64,000 bases of DNA from Diphasiastrum complanatum (Eukaryota; Streptophyta; Lycopodiopsida; Lycopodiales; Lycopodiaceae): contig CM055096.1 of NCBI GenBank assembly GCA_029204225.1, forward strand, positions 47,935,079 to 47,999,078, given 5' to 3'. The notes under the pieces were generated by a model. It did no database searches. It was not told where the DNA came from and worked only from the letters and a program-made list of their open reading frames with translations. A program made the position numbers and the translations under genes. Shown here in pieces: positions 28,601 to 33,760 of the stretch (positions within the stretch are counted from its first letter, which is position 1; each line of letters starts with the position of its first letter).

Positions 28601-29902
28601 AATATTGTCACATATGTTGAGCAAAATGCTTCTCTTCTTCTATAACAATCTCCCACAGACCCGTCCCCTTCCCCTCCATATATTGTCACATGTTGATCAA
28701 GATGCTTCTCTTGTTCTGTAACAATCTCCCATAGACCTCTACAATCTCCACTCACCATTTTCAAAACTGAGAGTTGGTGTCTCCTGCATAAAAATAGCCT
28801 AGCATTCCTTGTAAGCAAAGTAACTGCCCGTTCTTGTGCTGAGACCATGTGAGCATAACCTGTAGTAAATCATAATTGTCACAGCAATACCAAGTGAATC
28901 AATGGTATCAATCAAGTCAATATATAAAGCAGATAACCTAGAGTGAAACCAAGAGATGCTGGACTGAGGCAGTTCAGAGTGCAGGACAGAGGGTATGAAG
29001 TCAAATCCGATAAGAGACAGCACAGACTAACAGCAAAGACATAAGACATGCTGAAAGTATAGGAGACGTATTTTAGGCCCTCATGTCCAGAAAGAAAATC
29101 ATCGTTGGTACAGGGACTCTTCCAAAGGCATCTTCCAGCTTCAATTTAGGGATGACAGGTTGCGATCTCTAGTTTCCAAAAGGAAGCGTTAATCATAAAG
29201 GGCAGCTTCAGAAGCTAGTCCCAAGCGACGATGTGAGGCATTAATACCAAAATTTGAAATTCCGAACTATTCGGGAAACACAATTTGAGCATGCTTTCAG
29301 GGCATCCAACAAACGATCCACTGCTACAGCTACCAGAGTCAACATTTCTGTAAATAACAACACTATTTACACCCAAAGCTTCATACCTTATCAATAAATT
29401 TTCCTCAAAAGAGCATAATGATCAATCTGAACAAATTAAGATCCAAAACCCTAAAAACCTTTTATCTCATAAATCCATGAAACTTCACTCCAACGATAGA
29501 GGTGCTACCAACAGTTATTAAGCATGTTTACGTAGCCAGTATGACCAATTTTTTTTTCTTGTATCAAAATGGATAACTTGACATTGTAGCCTCTATTACA
29601 CCTTCCTTTGACACTCAAATAAAGTATATCAATAACAACTCAACTGCCCGGTTGTATTCAAAGTTAGGCGCATAAGAACTATGTCAGACGCTCAAGGAAT
29701 TTCGGAAACTCAAAATAGAACAGAATCTCAAGTATTTTGAGAATGATAAATACCTAGCCGGGGCTTCAGCGAGTGCAGATGTGATCTGCAACGACACCAG
29801 AATAAGGAGGCAACGAAGTAGATGAGCAAGAGCGAGAGGGCGATCGCTGCAAAATGAAGCCTCCTGTTTGTGCCTGGCTAAACGATCCACCGCCATCGCC
29901 AT
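6859..29902 (-). CDS. EMC7: EMC7-like gene, ER membrane protein complex subunit 7 (5' part: exons 1-4)
   Basis: EMC7 is a subunit of the ER membrane complex, which inserts tail-anchored and multipass proteins into the ER membrane; its lumenal beta-sandwich is anchored by one C-terminal membrane helix. Four exons (29902-29754, 7424-7381, 7146-7059, 6922-6859) give 49, 15, 29 and 22 codons with phases 2, 1, 2 and 0 that all match, and every border is GT-AG. They encode a signal peptide ([15 protein letters not shown]), then [46 protein letters not shown] and MGYFFSPV. These are the family's hallmark segments in the usual order. Intron 1 is about 22.3 kb and full of transposons. The C-terminal half, including the membrane helix, is not in the window. 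It could be a truncated pseudogene, but no stop or frameshift is seen in the exons. Confidence 0.82.
6923..7058 (-). other. EMC7 intron 3 (136 bp)
   Basis: A short intron with donor GTATCC after TTCTCATT and acceptor ending in CACAAG, read on the minus strand. It contains no repeat. Confidence 0.75.
7059..7146 (-). CDS. EMC7: EMC7 exon 3
   Basis: This 88-bp exon encodes [17 protein letters not shown] and then [12 protein letters not shown], the most conserved block of the EMC7 beta-sandwich domain. The acceptor is a pyrimidine-rich CAATTGCTTTGTAG; the donor is TCATT before GTATCC. The first base of its Gly codon comes from exon 2 and its last two bases continue into exon 4. No stop or frameshift is present. 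Confidence 0.88.
7147..7380 (-). other. EMC7 intron 2 (234 bp)
   Basis: A compact intron with donor GAAG before GTATAC and acceptor TTTGTAG. It is AT-rich and has no identifiable repeat. Confidence 0.75.
7381..7424 (-). CDS. EMC7: EMC7 exon 2
   Basis: This 44-bp exon encodes (R)[14 protein letters not shown](G), matching the start of the mature EMC7 lumenal domain. The acceptor is AAACTTGGCAG before GAGTGAGG and the donor is GAAG before GTATAC. Its phase fits exon 3 downstream and exon 1 at 29754, about 22.3 kb upstream. Confidence 0.8.
7425..8038 (-). other. EMC7 intron 1, transposon-free 3' end
   Basis: AT-rich sequence directly upstream of exon 2. No open frame or repeat is recognised until the (TA)n tract and the first inverted-repeat element near 8039. 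Confidence 0.5.
8039..8087. repeat. (TA)n microsatellite
   Basis: About 49 bases of pure TA repeat directly abut the left end of the first small inverted-repeat element. An alternating GTGTGT/TGTATG tract lies just before it (7955-8035). Confidence 0.95.
8089..8999. mobile_element. small inverted-repeat element copy a, rearranged
   Basis: The left end starts CATAGATGCACTGCGATTC, followed by CGCG palindromes, a T-tract, the conserved GGCAATATGGGTATCAGATG block and a G/C-rich block. The distal part (8840-8985) holds the conserved block again in reverse orientation (minus-strand GATGTGGGTATCAGC and TAGGTTGCCGG), and 8431-8490 repeats part of it. So this copy is either a fold-back structure or two members inserted into each other. 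No ordinary right terminus is seen before the next (TA)n tract. Confidence 0.6.
9000..9014. repeat. short (TA)n tract
   Basis: A TA repeat separating element copies a and b; it is the left flank of copy b. Confidence 0.9.
9015..9767. mobile_element. small inverted-repeat element copy b (complete, 753 bp)
   Basis: Both ends are present: CATAGATGCACCG at the left and its exact reverse complement CGGTGCATCTATG at the right. Each end continues into GAATCGCGATTC-like palindromes and then a homopolymer tract (T at left, A at right). The interior has GGTATCAAATGAAAGCTC, GTTTGCCGACTGTTTCGG, a G/C-rich hairpin array and CGCTGGTTTGACCATTAA. There is no coding capacity. (TA)n flanks both sides, which suggests insertion into a TA microsatellite. 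It is a non-autonomous DNA-transposon-like (MITE-like) element of a superfamily I cannot assign. Confidence 0.75.
9300..9440. repeat. G/C-rich hairpin array inside copy b
   Basis: Four imperfect units of roughly 35 bases each contain a G run, a short loop and a C run (for example GGGGGCTGTCGCCCCCC followed by GAACCCCCTG). Each can fold as a hairpin. Shorter versions occur at 8660-8710 (copy a) and 13320-13380 (copy c). Confidence 0.7.
9768..9880. repeat. (TA)n/(GATA)n microsatellite
   Basis: About 110 bases of TA repeat with interspersed GATAGATATAGA. It flanks inverted-repeat copy b on the right and the GGACGCG element on its other side. Confidence 0.95.
9882..10330. mobile_element. putative related element with GGACGCGTCC palindromes
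   Basis: Adjacent to (TA)n, this segment begins with tightly packed GCGGACGCGGACGCG and GCGTCCGCGTCC words (9888-9968), followed by an A-tract, the same architecture as the inverted-repeat family ends. Its interior shares CTCATAACC and CAACCATG-CCAAT words with 8738-8810 of copy a. A facing terminus was not found. A tRNA A-box-like TGGCCTAGTGG lies on the minus strand at 10166-10176. Confidence 0.4.
10331..10639. other. non-coding sequence with a 54-bp spaced direct repeat
   Basis: The words GCTCACC-(A/G)AGAGTGACAAGCT recur near 10382 and 10436, and a weaker relative (GAATGCTCGCCAGAGGATT) occurs near 10350. No coding similarity is seen. The left boundary of copia K pol sequence is near 10640. 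Confidence 0.4.
10645..11145 (-). pseudogene. copia K integrase C-terminus and linker
   Basis: A 166-codon frame beginning [16 protein letters not shown], then [19 protein letters not shown], the classic C-terminal part of copia integrase. A charged linker rich in Glu, Gln and Arg follows ([19 protein letters not shown]), of the type that precedes RT. The last third duplicates the linker theme ([15 protein letters not shown]). The RT that should follow is absent. A frame break separates this from the upstream integrase core near 11215. Confidence 0.8.
11215..11817 (-). CDS. copia K in-frame gag::integrase fusion ORF
   Basis: The start at 11817 ([15 protein letters not shown]) is chosen because the upstream Met at 11883 lies across the LTR end and primer site. 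About 70 codons of gag ([32 protein letters not shown]) pass without a stop into the distal integrase core ([47 protein letters not shown]). The second catalytic Asp and the Glu are present. The HHCC finger and first Asp are missing, so integrase activity is not expected. It most likely arose by internal deletion that kept the frame. Any expression would be from the adjacent LTR. Confidence 0.75.
   Translation of the reverse strand: MATTIQTRVAISLDGANYRIWNFKIKTLLKGEGIWSVTELSEVQRPEGDPRRAEWIRKDERAMAIIVSSINEDLLMQIEEFVAFAERHTSKRIQILRSDNGGEYKSTEFSRFCEEQGIEHQFTPAYTPEYNGVAERKNRTLVEGARCMIAQAQLPGQFWAEVIAAAVHLQNRSTTTALENKTPYEMWTGRKPDLSYARVF
11870..11882 (-). promoter_or_regulatory. copia K primer-binding site
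   Basis: Minus-strand TGGTGTCAAAGCC directly after the LTR end ...GCGACA. It differs from the initiator-Met complement TGGTATCAGAGCC at two positions. Confidence 0.75.
11883..12663 (-). repeat. copia K 5' LTR (781 bp)
   Basis: On the minus strand it runs from TGTCAGAAATGG to CTTCTGCGACA and is followed directly by the primer-binding site. Words shared with the copia J LTR (59666-60220) include TTGCAACTTTGTCG and TAACTAACTAGTT. GATTCGCGAATGATTCGCGAATC-like palindromes lie at 12532-12555. No second LTR is present. Confidence 0.8.
12664..12928. other. intronic spacer with a short TA tract
   Basis: This holds no gene. It has GGATGCATGGGTG-type words and ends in a short ATATATAGATATATAT tract that forms the left flank of inverted-repeat copy c. 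Confidence 0.5.
12929..13618. mobile_element. small inverted-repeat element copy c (complete, 690 bp)
   Basis: The left terminus is CATAGATGCACC and the right terminus is GTGCATCTATG, each followed inward by GAAACGCGTTTC-type palindromes rather than the GAATCGCGATTC type of copy b. The interior shares GCAATATGGGTATCAGATGA, the G/C-rich block (13320-13380) and CAAAACGCTGGTTTGACCAT with copy b. It carries a private segment near 13125-13215 and a (TA)n tract (13521-13549) in place of the A-tract. TA repeats flank both ends. Confidence 0.75.
13619..13702. repeat. compound (TA)n(GA)n(CA)n microsatellite
   Basis: Runs of TA, then GA, then CA follow the right end of inverted-repeat copy c without interruption. 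Confidence 0.95.
13890..13990. mobile_element. isolated end of an inverted-repeat element (copy e)
   Basis: CATAGGTGCACAAAAACAC followed by GAAACGCGTTTC and ATTCTAAATTCAGAATC palindromes matches one terminus of the family. No partner end is seen. The surrounding 13703-14268 has no other recognised content. Confidence 0.5.
14269..14586 (+). repeat. truncated copia LTR (copia B, 5' side)
   Basis: It begins TGTTAGAG and matches the LTR at 2858-3337 through GCATGTAGGTGGGCGCACTA and the GCTTTTAGCTA-type T-rich stretch. It is cut off at the left terminus of inverted-repeat copy d. Confidence 0.75.
14591..14943. mobile_element. small inverted-repeat element copy d (353 bp)
   Basis: Perfect 8-bp termini AGTTGCAC and GTGCAACT, each followed by AAACG(C)GTTTC palindromes. 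The interior keeps GACAATATGGGTATCAAAT and GTTGCCGAATGTTTC. It lacks the G/C-rich block, so it is the shortest member. It sits exactly where the copia B LTR stops and integrase sequence begins, and no TA microsatellite flanks it. Confidence 0.7.
14946..15178 (+). pseudogene. copia B integrase C-terminus
   Basis: Reads [20 protein letters not shown], then [17 protein letters not shown] and [12 protein letters not shown], the standard end of copia integrase. A one-base frame change lies near 15065 and a stop follows near 15128. Confidence 0.85.
15179..16072 (+). CDS. copia B linker and RT N-terminal ORF (297 aa)
   Basis: The longest clean retroelement frame in the left half. It starts in the integrase-RT linker ([15 protein letters not shown]) and continues through RT fingers and palm: [58 protein letters not shown]-like sequence (here TRLVAKGY), [20 protein letters not shown] and [17 protein letters not shown]. 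It ends at a TAG just before the segment holding the catalytic YVDD. The product would be an RT lacking its active site. The Met used here is simply the first in frame; the true product would be part of a polyprotein. Confidence 0.85.
   Translation: MCDESLQELESTHVSHAPIQVPRVTMVEKGKRKERSSTWDIYPPPTLPCKKHPASDTRRLPRWYYKTMKDIVILKQGESNTHGTRRSARLEKQHEDQDQHEDHHEDGNVHCAYMATVLETKDPSTFSEAEKEDIWRKVMDEEYDSIMKNETWRLVQLPTGKKAIGCKWIYRTKYKSDGSIDKHKTRLVAKGYAQQDGIDYEETFAPIAKSTTMRTVLSLAAQFGWDIQQMDVQSAFLNGFLEEEVYMEQPEGYIVGGHEDKGCKLDKALYGLMQAARAWYTRIDTYFEELGFQRSSL
16073..17048 (+). pseudogene. copia B RT C-terminus and RNase H
   Basis: Past the TAG the frame continues with [18 protein letters not shown], where the catalytic YVDD is intact, then [14 protein letters not shown], a stop, and [15 protein letters not shown]. 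RNase H follows in changing frames: [39 protein letters not shown] and [20 protein letters not shown]. At least six stops or frameshifts are present. Confidence 0.85.
17049..17205 (+). repeat. copia B polypurine tract and truncated 3' LTR
   Basis: AGGGGGGAG at 17049-17058 is followed by TGTTAGGAATTAATGG. The LTR ends abruptly near 17205 against minus-strand gypsy integrase. Confidence 0.75.
17213..18009 (-). pseudogene. gypsy C integrase
   Basis: The HHCC finger is visible ([20 protein letters not shown] ... [10 protein letters not shown]). The catalytic core retains the Asp in [13 protein letters not shown], the second in [14 protein letters not shown], and the Glu of DGQTERTN. A frame break falls near 17470 and a stop at 17277. 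Beyond it SMEDML joins [16 protein letters not shown], with the intervening stretch lost. The C-terminal chromodomain side is absent because the element is cut near 17205. Confidence 0.9.
18043..18425 (-). pseudogene. gypsy C RNase H
   Basis: Two overlapping frames carry the Ty3/gypsy RNase [21 protein letters not shown] with the active-site Asp, then [16 protein letters not shown], and after a frameshift [20 protein letters not shown] and [13 protein letters not shown]. The family normally reads VTDHQALK, so the Asp of that motif is Tyr here. Confidence 0.9.
18430..19272 (-). pseudogene. gypsy C RT (catalytic segment deleted)
   Basis: It begins at [20 protein letters not shown] (19081-19272 frame). 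Next come [36 protein letters not shown] and [14 protein letters not shown], in several frames. The segment that should hold the catalytic Tyr-x-Asp-Asp is missing. Sequence then resumes at the thumb/connection ([20 protein letters not shown]). Non-functional. Confidence 0.85.
19324..19962 (-). pseudogene. gypsy C protease region (212-codon ORF)
   Basis: The C-terminal half fits a gypsy retropepsin-like domain: [20 protein letters not shown], then [16 protein letters not shown], where related proteins have ILG-DWL. No clear DSG/DTG catalytic motif is visible. The N-terminal half ([19 protein letters not shown]) matches nothing I know and may be residual gag or rearranged sequence. Only about 280 bases separate it from the primer site, so gag is largely deleted. 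Confidence 0.55.
20238..20250 (-). promoter_or_regulatory. gypsy C primer-binding site
   Basis: Minus-strand TGGTATCAGAGCC, an exact initiator-Met tRNA type site, lies two bases beyond the LTR end ...GACTAACA. Confidence 0.9.
20253..20606 (-). repeat. gypsy C 5' LTR, inner segment
   Basis: The part of the LTR next to the primer site, in plus orientation starting TGTTAGTCTCCC. It is interrupted at 20606 by copia D; the outer 95 bases resume at 25793 and end CCCTAACA at 25887. The reassembled LTR would be about 449 bp. Confidence 0.8.
20607..21041 (-). repeat. copia D 3' LTR
   Basis: Plus-orientation start TGTAGGAAATAGAAGCC, matching 25054 onward through CTATCCAACTACTTGACTAT and ACACAACTCTCGACCTTT. 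The outer end, on the side facing the element interior, is degenerate; its exact border could be 15 to 60 bases further right. Confidence 0.8.
21042..21530 (-). other. unassigned sequence where copia D should carry RT and RNase H
   Basis: A 91-codon minus-strand frame (21251-21526) reads [20 protein letters not shown], later [18 protein letters not shown] and [16 protein letters not shown]. None of this resembles RT or RNase H. The next frame (21034-21246) is rich in Phe and also unrecognised. It may be captured host sequence, another element's remnant, or chance coding potential. Confidence 0.4.
21531..21960 (-). pseudogene. copia D linker region
   Basis: Follows the integrase C-terminus ([20 protein letters not shown], then DEKTS). 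A Ser- and Gln-rich linker continues (21463-21825 frame: [20 protein letters not shown]). In intact elements RT would start soon after; here it does not appear. Confidence 0.65.
21961..22868 (-). pseudogene. copia D integrase
   Basis: Well preserved: the HHCC finger ([16 protein letters not shown] ... [13 protein letters not shown]), core Asp in [16 protein letters not shown], second Asp in [13 protein letters not shown], and Glu in [17 protein letters not shown]. The tail continues [19 protein letters not shown] and [15 protein letters not shown]. One frameshift near 22298 divides it into two frames. All catalytic residues are visible, unlike in copia A and I. Confidence 0.92.
22878..23330 (-). 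pseudogene. copia D protease and GAG-pre-integrase start
   Basis: The protease motif is intact: [15 protein letters not shown], followed by [20 protein letters not shown] and [20 protein letters not shown]. The frame (22878-23624) overlaps gag in another frame, consistent with a frameshift between gag and pol. A stop at 22878 separates it from integrase. Confidence 0.88.
23332..24206 (-). pseudogene. copia D gag
   Basis: The start is placed at 24206 ([19 protein letters not shown]), giving the usual gag opening (LDGTNYSLW). Then [40 protein letters not shown] and [13 protein letters not shown]-type sequence. A canonical CCHC knuckle closes it ([14 protein letters not shown]). Stops or frameshifts near 24095, 23985 and 23765 break the frame. 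Confidence 0.88.
24207..25037 (-). other. copia D 5' leader
   Basis: Untranslated leader between primer site and gag, about 830 bases. Three GCGCCC(C)TAC/CTCC-containing words recur near 24710, 24865 and 25005. No open frame of note. Confidence 0.55.
25038..25053 (-). promoter_or_regulatory. copia D primer-binding site
   Basis: Minus-strand TGGTATCAGAGCTTTT directly adjoining the LTR end ...TTTCCTACA. Confidence 0.92.
25054..25792 (-). repeat. copia D 5' LTR with a 257-bp private segment
   Basis: In plus orientation it runs from TGTAGGAA to TTCCAACA. Relative to the 3' LTR it has one extra copy of a 24-bp unit (GGCTATCCAACTACTTGACT region, 25262-25310) and a 257-bp segment at 25456-25712. 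Confidence 0.85.
25456..25712. mobile_element. hairpin-rich insertion in the copia D 5' LTR
   Basis: Present only in this LTR copy; the other LTR has about 26 unrelated bases here. It contains repeated GGATCAGGTCC words and two perfect 10-bp inverted repeats: GAACCGTACC (25643) with GGTACGGTTC (25670), and CCCACGGTTC (25686) with GAACCGTGGG (25699). No coding capacity. It could be a small inserted element or the result of deletion in the other LTR. Confidence 0.5.
25888..26729. other. non-coding spacer, no gene seen
   Basis: AT-rich sequence upstream (on the plus strand) of the copia L remnant. Related words (AATAGCAA-ATG-GTGATA-ACTTGA) near 25970 and 26725 hint at a local duplication. The 83-codon frame at 26167-26418 resembles nothing. 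Confidence 0.4.
26801..27720 (+). pseudogene. copia L GAG-pre-integrase and integrase
   Basis: [19 protein letters not shown] gives the integrase finger start, then in other frames [50 protein letters not shown] and [20 protein letters not shown]. The catalytic AERKN is replaced by SQKRI and RGGEY by RGGKY. More than ten stops and frameshifts are present. Confidence 0.8.
28255..28545 (+). pseudogene. copia L RT N-terminal fragment
   Basis: [20 protein letters not shown], then a stop and [39 protein letters not shown]. These are the RT fingers of a copia element. Similarity ends at about 28545, before any catalytic motif. Confidence 0.85.
28590..28740. repeat. imperfect tandem duplication of about 75 bp
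   Basis: ATTGTCACAT-TGTTGA-CA-ATGCTTCTCTT and TAACAATCTCCCA-AGACC recur at 28605-28665 and 28680-28740. Confidence 0.7.
28741..29753 (-). other. EMC7 intron 1, exon-1-proximal part
   Basis: No domain is recognised. Some minus-strand stretches look mildly coding (28799-29023, 28504-28848; [20 protein letters not shown] after an AG), but none joins the EMC7 frame. I read it as intron, possibly with a remnant of another host gene. Confidence 0.4.
29754..29902 (-). CDS. EMC7: EMC7 exon 1 (signal peptide)
   Basis: From the Met at 29902 ([17 protein letters not shown]) this gives 49 codons plus two bases. A hydrophobic core ([17 protein letters not shown]) ends in TSALAEAPA, a plausible signal peptidase site. 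The donor is GGCTAG before GTATTT. The two leftover bases AG plus the first G of exon 2 form an Arg codon, so the phase fits. An alternative upstream Met at 30007 stays in frame. The link to exon 2 rests on phase, signal-peptide character and order, not on a transcript. Confidence 0.65.
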
Positions 29903-30336
29903 AGCTGACACGTTCAACAAAACAGAATGGACAAAGGAAATAAGCAGCACGAGGAAAGTGAACGGAGCTGCAAAGTGACGGGCTTTGACTGCCTTGAAGG
30001 GCGTCAATTATTGACGTATCCATGTGTACTTGGAGAGCCATTCACGTAGCTCCACTACCTTTTTCAAACCTTGCTTGTAACTTTTGGGGGCCTCCAAATT
30101 AATGTTAACAACATGCCAAGCCTCATTTGTACTTCAAAGGAGAATGTTGGGAAAAAATAAATAAAAGTAAAAACCTTGTTCTATATCCATTAGTATCAAG
30201 GATCAACACTCAAGCATTCTCACTCCAAAACATTAGGAAATAACTACTTTTTCAATAGAAGGATCTATAACATCATATTAGTTTCAATAGAGGATTTAAA
30301 GTTCTTATTAGTCAATTTAAGTTTGGTCAGAGTTTG

Positions 30337-30367
<31 letters not shown>

Positions 30368-31600
30368 CCTATGTTGGGATAGATAGCTTTGGGTAGGCAC
30401 TTGAGCCCCCAAGGCCAAGATTAGAAACACCCATGGATCAAGATGTAAAAGTTCTCAATAAAGGTGATGAAGGATCTTTCATAGACATCAATTTGTTGTA
30501 GTTGAAGATGGTTTTCATTATCATTTTGGTATGTTTTATGTCTTTAATTACATGTGGCATATAGAACTTGAATATCTCACACTTCTTATTAAGAATCTGG
30601 TTTGGAAAATATTTTCATGGTGGAAAAGATTTTGAAATGATTTTCAATTTTTTCCTGAGTTATGTTGGACATATACTCCAGTATCCTTTAATGATTAAGT
30701 ATGATTTTGGATTCCAATGAATTATGATTGACGAATCATAAGGATCTAAATATTTATGATTGACGAATTATAAATGGATAATTAATTATAGTCAGATGAT
30801 TGTAAAGAAGTGTGATGATTCTTAAGTGTGCTGAATAATTTTCGATCTATTGGATGAGTTAGAAATTTAGATTAGTATGTTGAAAATCTACATCTCTTCA
30901 CTCCAGTGAATTGAGCGCGTTTGTGCCTCACAAGAATTCTCATAGAATAATTGAATTCAATTATGGGGAATTTAAATAATTTGAATTTAATTAATTTAGT
31001 GGATGGTATTCTACTACGAATTATAGTTTGTAAAAGCTTGGGTACAATTTTTGTTCTAAATCTCTGATGGTTATAGGAGGTAGACAAATATATTAAGATT
31101 GGGATGATTGCAATTTTCTTGCATGAGATGCTAGAAACAAAGACATTTAATTCATGACATTATTTAAGATACTCGAACTTGAGATAAGATCTTTTTATCT
31201 TAATGGATCTCCTAGAGATTTTGGTTGAATGAATTGTGATACTTCGGAATTTTGGATTCTAAGAGTATTTGTACCAAGAAGCATTTATGACTTGTCTACA
31301 AGAAATTGTGGATAGTTTCAAACTATAATTGTTAGTTCTTTAACTTTGATCTCATGAGTTAAGTAATGTTTCATCCAGTGTGTCATGTAAAGTGTTACAT
31401 GAAGGTGATACTACTGATTTATTGAGATTATAGACCATATGAAAAATTTATCACTTAATGTACTTTCCAAACCCAAGTTTGTACTCATGAGCAAAGATAA
31501 AGAATTGAAAGATCATAGATCAGTGTTAAAAGTTTAAAAAATGGTTTTCATGTTTTTCTTTCATGTTCTGAGGACAGAACTAGATCAAGGGGAGAAGAAT
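29903..31600. other. region upstream of EMC7 exon 1; no gene seen
   Basis: Contains the presumed 5' UTR and promoter side of EMC7, a (CT)n tract (30337-30367), and AT-rich sequence with a small duplication (ATGATTGACGAAT-ATAA near 30722 and 30757). I cannot place a TATA box or start site with confidence. Confidence 0.35.
30337..30367. repeat. (CT)n microsatellite
   Basis: About 30 bases of CT repeat with one TTT interruption, roughly 440 bases upstream of the EMC7 exon 1 start codon on the minus strand. Confidence 0.9.
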
Positions 31601-31985
31601 GTTACGTCCATGTCCAATACATAGGATTCGGTGAGGGCTTGTACACATTAGTGGAGCTAGTGCATGGATTAGGACTGTTTTATGCATGTGTAGAGTATCA
31701 ATAGTAATGGAAGTTGCTTTCGGATTATTCCTAGCTTGCATGGGCACATGCACAAAGGGTCTTGGGGCCTATATATGCTACTAAAAACTCACTCATCTCT
31801 ATTCCTGATTTGAGTGCTTTCATTACCAGTTACTCTTTCTACACATGTATCTTATTCCCTAGCTCAGGGGGGTGAGGCTATCGGAGATTGATTAGTAGCT
31901 TCTAGTTGGTTGGGTGGTTTGCGGTATTCTCTTTGTGTGTGTCTTGTAAATAGGATCTTGGAGGTTCTTCTTCTTACACTTATGC
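31601..31985 (+). repeat. putative gypsy-type LTR
   Basis: GAGGACAGAACTAGATCAAGGGGAGAAGAA resembles (in pieces) the gypsy polypurine region on the minus strand at 43930-43960 (GAGGACAGAACTTGAATCAG). TGTTACGTCC then starts an LTR-like segment with CCTATATATGC as a possible TATA box. The right boundary is uncertain; copia RT sequence follows at once. Confidence 0.35.
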
Positions 31986-31994
31986 TTTGATGGT

Positions 31995-32711
31995 ATGATT
32001 GTTGCTCTTTATGTTGACGACTTGATTATTACGAGGAATAATCAAGAGATGATAGATATAATCAAGAAAGGTCTCATGGATCAATTCACGATGACAGATC
32101 TCAACCTAATGCATTATTGCCTTGGAGTGGAGGTGTGGCAAAAAGGACATGAGATGGGACTAACACATGTCAAATATGTCACAGAGGTGTTGCACGGGTT
32201 CAGGCTACAAGATTGCAAGTCAGTAAACACTCCTATTGAGCTAGGTAGAAAGCTTTCTAAGCTTGATGAATCACAGCCATTTGATGCTACGTTGTATACG
32301 CAGTTAGTAGAGAGCTTGATTTACCTTACCACGACTAGGCCAGATATATGTTATGTTGTTGGTAGTGTAAGTCAGTTCATGGCAATACCTATGGAAACAC
32401 ATTAAAAGACAGCCAAATGCATCTTGCGATATGTCAAAAGCACTTCTGATTATGGCTTGGTATATAGGAAGTAGGAAGTTTGTTTGAGCTATGTGGCTGC
32501 ATGGATGCAGATTGGGGAGGTAATTGTGATGATCATAGATCTACCACAGAGTATGTATTCCAGTTTTGTGGCAGTTGCTTTTCCTGGACTAGTAAGAACC
32601 AAAGTATAGTTGCTTTGTCCATAACATAAGCAGAGTATAAGACAATGTGTAGCGCAGCACAAGAAGCCATTTGGTTGAGGCAAATTTTGGAAGAGATGGA
32701 CATGAAACAAG
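31995..32711 (+). pseudogene. copia F RT C-terminus and RNase H, first part
   Basis: A 136-codon frame carries MIVALYVDDLIITRNNQEM with the catalytic YVDD, HYCLGVEVWQKGHEMGL, and YTQLVESLIYLTTTRPDICY. After a stop, AKCILRYVKSTSDYGLVY and the RNase H sequence continue in broken frames. It is interrupted at 32711 by copia E. Confidence 0.88.
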
Positions 32712-33726
32712 TGATGAAACCAATATTTTCTATCTTTCAAAGCCTTAGCATTTTTCCTTAGTTTTTCCTTTGCTGTTTTTCGCGACTGTGCATTTTGAAC
32801 TATGTTTTGCACAGTCTTCATCTTTTGAACTATTTCGTCGCACAATCCGCATTTTTGGGTCATGAAAAAAAGTCTTCCCTAGGTCTAAACACTTAGAAAG
32901 TAACTTTGTCAACTTTTTCCGACACTGTCGCATTTTTCGCATTTTTGCGAAAAAGGCAACATTGTCACAAAAATGCCTTAGAGAAGTTTTTAGACGTACT
33001 GAGGACTTTTTTGCCTTTTGAAAAAAAGCTACACATGCCCTTAAAAAAGCGACACTGCTCTTAAAGTCGCAAAAATGTCCTTTAGCAAAAAGAGAAGGCC
33101 TGCAGCGTGAAGGCACTGCACAACGGACAAACGGCGGATGATTCACAGAGGACAGCGACAGAAAACTGGAATCAGTTTTGTTTAAGACTAATGTTTTTCT
33201 TTTAATTAGATCTCTTAATTTAATTAGATCCCTGGATTGAGCACATAAAAGGATCAATGAAGGATACAGACAAAAGCAGACAGTCGCGAATACACAACTG
33301 TAAAAGTTTGAGATAGCTCCAGAGTGAGTTTATAGATTAGCAGTAGCTAGTCATATTATTTGTGAGAGAGAACATCTCTCTCGAGCCAACGCGCTGATCT
33401 GGAAAAAAGACAGCACTCAAGAAAAATATTATAAATTCAGTTCTGATAATAGAAGCGACTTTTTCAATGATCTCTTATGTGATGTGTATGATCTGCAATA
33501 TTTGAATGCATGCTAGTAGTAGATAGATTTTCAATGTTGTTTTACTTAACATTATCTGTTGTTTACAAGTCTAATTTTTACAACAGATCGTCATAAGAAA
33601 TCTGGGGCTTGGAAGAGAATTAGACCGCAGTCAGTAGCAGTAGCTATTCCTGCCGACTCTATCCAGCCTTCATCACCGGGAACGTCATAGACTCCCATCA
33701 GCGGAGCCTGTCATCAAATCCCATCA
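32712..33726 (+). repeat. copia E 5' LTR (1015 bp)
   Basis: Starts TGATGAAACC and ends CCCATCA. It is full of short words such as GCATTTTT, GCGAAAAAGGC and AAAATGCCTTAG that also occur in the copia G LTR. It is similar along its length to 41646-42666. Confidence 0.9.
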
Positions 33727-33727
33727 G

Positions 33728-33740
33728 TGGTATCAGAGCC
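33728..33740 (+). promoter_or_regulatory. copia E primer-binding site
   Basis: TGGTATCAGAGCC, one base after the LTR end. Exact initiator-Met type site. Confidence 0.93.
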
Positions 33741-33760
33741 TTGCCTGATTCCTTCAGGCT

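Noticed and set aside
28799-29023. Possible host exon ([20 protein letters not shown]) on the minus strand
   Set aside because: Plausible acceptor upstream, but no second exon, no family match and no join to EMC7; left as intron.
29766-30041. 91-codon minus-strand frame overlapping EMC7 exon 1 in another frame
   Set aside because: The other frame has the signal peptide and the donor phase that fits exon 2; this one does not.
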